DNA from: JBFGWM01 sp041588495
GTDB taxonomy: Bacteria > Pseudomonadota > Gammaproteobacteria > Pseudomonadales > JBFGWM01
Reading direction: 5' to 3'
NCBI GenBank assembly: GCA_041588495.1
Contig: JBFGWM010000158.1
Location: 1-6,792 of the forward strand
DNA: 6,792 bases
This document shows, in pieces, positions 4,867 through 6,792 of the stretch (positions are counted from its first letter, which is position 1; the number at the start of each line of letters is the position of its first letter). The notes under the pieces were generated by a model, which was not told the DNA's origin, searched no databases, and saw only the letters and a program-made list of their open reading frames with translations. The translations under genes and the position numbers were made by a program.

Positions 4867-6792
4867 GCAAACAAGGAAAGCATCGACGTCGATGCGCTGA
4901 TGAAACAGGGCCACCAGGGCGGGGTCAATTACTTCACCTGTGGCGTCGTCTCCGGCGAACCCACCCCTGATGCGGTGGTGATCTGGACCCGCATCGAGGA
5001 TCCGGCGCTGATCCCGGTGACCAGTCCCTACCGCTCCGAACCCGTGGACATGCAGAACGTCTCCGGTGGCGGCACCCACCGCGAATGGCGCAAGGCCCCC
5101 GGCGCGAACGGCGATCCGGAGAGTTATTCCACGATTTACCTGCTCGACCAGCTACGCACCCTCGACCAGGGTGAAAAAGCCAAGGTCGGCTACCACGTCT
5201 ACGACGGGAACGGGCAACTGATCTGCGAGGGGAAGGCCGAAACCAGCACCCTGCGCGACTACACCCTGAAGCTCGACGTCACCGGCCTGCAACCCGGCAC
5301 GGTGTATTTCTACCGGTTCTCCTACAAGAAGACCTTCAGTCCGCTGGGGCGCATGAAGACCCTGCCCGCGGCAGGCACCACCCCGGACCTGGTGCGCTTC
5401 GTGGCGTTCTCCTGCCAGAGCTACTGGCAGGGTTACTGGAATGCACTGCACCATGTCGGCCAGGAGCAGGACGTCGATTTCCTGCTCCACCTCGGTGATT
5501 ACATCTACGAGTATGGCGGAGACAGCGTGGGCGACGACGCCAACGGCGTACGCTGCGATCCGTACCCGCCGGAAAGCCAGAACGACCCCAACCCCGACGG
5601 CGACCTGCAGGAGCACCTGTCACTGCAGACGCTGAGCGAGTACCGCTTCAAGTACAAGTACTACCGCAACGAGCCCAACCTGCAGGCCGCGCACCGGGTC
5701 GCCGGCATGTACTCGACCTGGGACGACCACGAAGTGCGCGACGATCACACGGGTGACTGGTTCCGGCGCGAGACCGAGCCCGTGGGCAGCCAGGTCATCA
5801 GCAAGTTCGACCGCCTGGCAAACGCCTACTACGTGTACTGGGAATACATGCCGATCCGCCGCTTTGGCGCCGCGGCGCCCGCCGGCGCCAAGTGTGATGC
5901 GCGGGAGATCGTCGACGCGCCCTCCGCAACCACGCGCCTGCACCGCAGCCACGCGATCGGCGGTTTGATCGACCTGGTGATCCTCGACGGCCGCCAGCAC
6001 CGGGTCAGCCCCGGCACCGAGCCGGCGGCCGCCTTCACCACGCGCCCGGCGATCTACGAGAGCGAGGACCGCACCAACCTCGGCCTGGAGCAGCTCGAGT
6101 GGTTCAAGGGTGAACTGACCGCATCGGCAGCGCGCGGCACGACCTGGCGCATGATTGCCAACCAGACCATGGTCATGCCCCTGCGCCTGACCCCGTCGAC
6201 ACCGGGATTCCCCAGCGAGTTCAACCAGATTCCGGGGCGCGAGCAGTTCCCGATGGATTCGATTCCCCCGGTCTACGTCACCCTCGACAGCTGGGACGGC
6301 TTCCCGGTGGAGCGCCAGAAGATCCTCGATTTCCTGTCCGAGCAGGACCTCAAGAACGTGGTGTTCATGACTGGCGACATTCACATGTTCTTCGCCGGCC
6401 ACTGCTGGCAGAATTTCGACGCCGGCCTGGAACCGCTGACCCGTGTGGTCGGCACCGAGTACGTGGTCAGCGGCATCAGTTCCGCGGGACTCGACGACCT
6501 CGAGGGTCACAACGGCCCGGTCGCGCCGGAAAAGAGCACCACCCGCGTCGCGGGCAAGGCGGCGCGGGTCTCCAACCCTTATTACCAGTACGCCGATACC
6601 GACTGCCACGGCTACGGGGTTTTCGAGGTGACGCCGGAGAAACTCACGGTAACCTTCAAGGCGGTCAACACGGTACGGGCGCCGGATATCCAGTCCCCCA
6701 TCGACACCATCGCGGTGTTCGAACAGGCGCGGGACTCCAACAAGGTCACCGTGCTGCAGGACAATCCGCCCAGCGTGCCGCAGTCGGTCCCG
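4783..6792 (+). CDS. phoD: Tat-exported PhoD-type alkaline phosphatase/phosphodiesterase (3' end beyond window)
   Basis: Predicted extracytoplasmic metallophosphatase that releases phosphate from phosphomonoesters or diesters; characterised PhoD enzymes use Fe3+ and Ca2+. The signal MPDRRKFLKYMLAGL has a twin-arginine motif (DRRKFLK, 3-9), a weakly hydrophobic core and a likely AFA cleavage after A28. The PhoD N-terminal beta domain runs about 48-190, with FTCGVVSGEPTPDAVVIWTRI (51-71) and TGLQPGTVYFYRF (167-179). The metallophosphatase domain shows SCQSYWQG (210-217, C211), LHLGDYIYEY (235-244, D239 and Y242), STWDDHEV (311-318), LVILDGRQHR (398-407), NLGLEQLEW (432-440), WRMIANQTM (455-463) and TGDIHMFFAGH (530-540, D532 and H534). 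C211, D239, Y242, the WDDHE Asp/His residues and D532/H534 are the expected metal or active-site residues. The frame is open for 670 codons with no stop before the edge, long for the family. An Asp/Pro-rich insert sits at 247-274. Nothing next to it suggests a partner. Confidence 0.92.
   Translation, partial: MPDRRKFLKYMLAGLTVPTVTVNPAAFAANKESIDVDALMKQGHQGGVNYFTCGVVSGEPTPDAVVIWTRIEDPALIPVTSPYRSEPVDMQNVSGGGTHREWRKAPGANGDPESYSTIYLLDQLRTLDQGEKAKVGYHVYDGNGQLICEGKAETSTLRDYTLKLDVTGLQPGTVYFYRFSYKKTFSPLGRMKTLPAAGTTPDLVRFVAFSCQSYWQGYWNALHHVGQEQDVDFLLHLGDYIYEYGGDSVGDDANGVRCDPYPPESQNDPNPDGDLQEHLSLQTLSEYRFKYKYYRNEPNLQAAHRVAGMYSTWDDHEVRDDHTGDWFRRETEPVGSQVISKFDRLANAYYVYWEYMPIRRFGAAAPAGAKCDAREIVDAPSATTRLHRSHAIGGLIDLVILDGRQHRVSPGTEPAAAFTTRPAIYESEDRTNLGLEQLEWFKGELTASAARGTTWRMIANQTMVMPLRLTPSTPGFPSEFNQIPGREQFPMDSIPPVYVTLDSWDGFPVERQKILDFLSEQDLKNVVFMTGDIHMFFAGHCWQNFDAGLEPLTRVVGTEYVVSGISSAGLDDLEGHNGPVAPEKSTTRVAGKAARVSNPYYQYADTDCHGYGVFEVTPEKLTVTFKAVNTVRAPDIQSPIDTIAVFEQARDSNKVTVLQDNPPSVPQSVP

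Noticed and set aside
4645..5079. A 144-codon minus-strand open frame across the phosphatase start
   Set aside because: It overlaps the well-supported Tat signal and N-terminal domain of the plus-strand phosphatase and has no recognisable motif.
5620..6609. A 329-codon minus-strand open frame inside the phosphatase gene
   Set aside because: It lies opposite the PhoD metal-binding motifs. Its composition (Val, Ala, Gly, Arg, His rich) is typical of antisense shadows.

Overview
The window is GC-rich (about 64-65% by eye) bacterial chromosomal DNA with short intergenic gaps. Protein motifs and gene order suggest a proteobacterium, probably a gammaproteobacterium. That placement is inference from gene content; there is no rRNA or other marker in the window.

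Left two thirds (1-4400, minus strand): a tight cluster for the distal part of L-valine catabolism. In transcription order (right to left) it holds mmsA, methylmalonate-semialdehyde dehydrogenase (2907-4400); an isobutyryl-CoA dehydrogenase of the ACAD8 type (1740-2900); a 3-hydroxyisobutyryl-CoA hydrolase (570-1700); and mmsB, 3-hydroxyisobutyrate dehydrogenase (546 to beyond base 1, truncated by the window edge). Gaps of 6, 39 and 23 bases indicate one operon. Together the enzymes convert isobutyryl-CoA to methacrylyl-CoA, then hydrolyse 3-hydroxyisobutyryl-CoA, oxidise 3-hydroxyisobutyrate to methylmalonate semialdehyde, and form propionyl-CoA. The one missing step is hydration of methacrylyl-CoA; no second crotonase gene is present in the window.

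Middle (4401-4782): a 382-base divergent intergenic region with no supportable gene. It holds a Shine-Dalgarno site at each end, a plausible sigma-70-like promoter for the valine operon, a perfect 9-bp tandem repeat close to the predicted transcription start, a short GC hairpin in the mmsA leader, and a CCCGGGGG direct repeat that can also fold as a hairpin.

Right third (4783-6792, plus strand): a divergent gene for a Tat-exported PhoD-type metallophosphoesterase (alkaline phosphatase/phosphodiesterase), open at the right edge after 670 codons. It has a clear twin-arginine signal and every main PhoD active-site motif. It has no evident functional link to the valine operon.

I see no mobile elements, CRISPR, tRNA or rRNA, and no clearly new multi-gene system. 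The worthwhile oddities are small: repeats in the divergent promoter region, an Asp-rich loop inserted in the phosphatase, and the missing hydratase gene.
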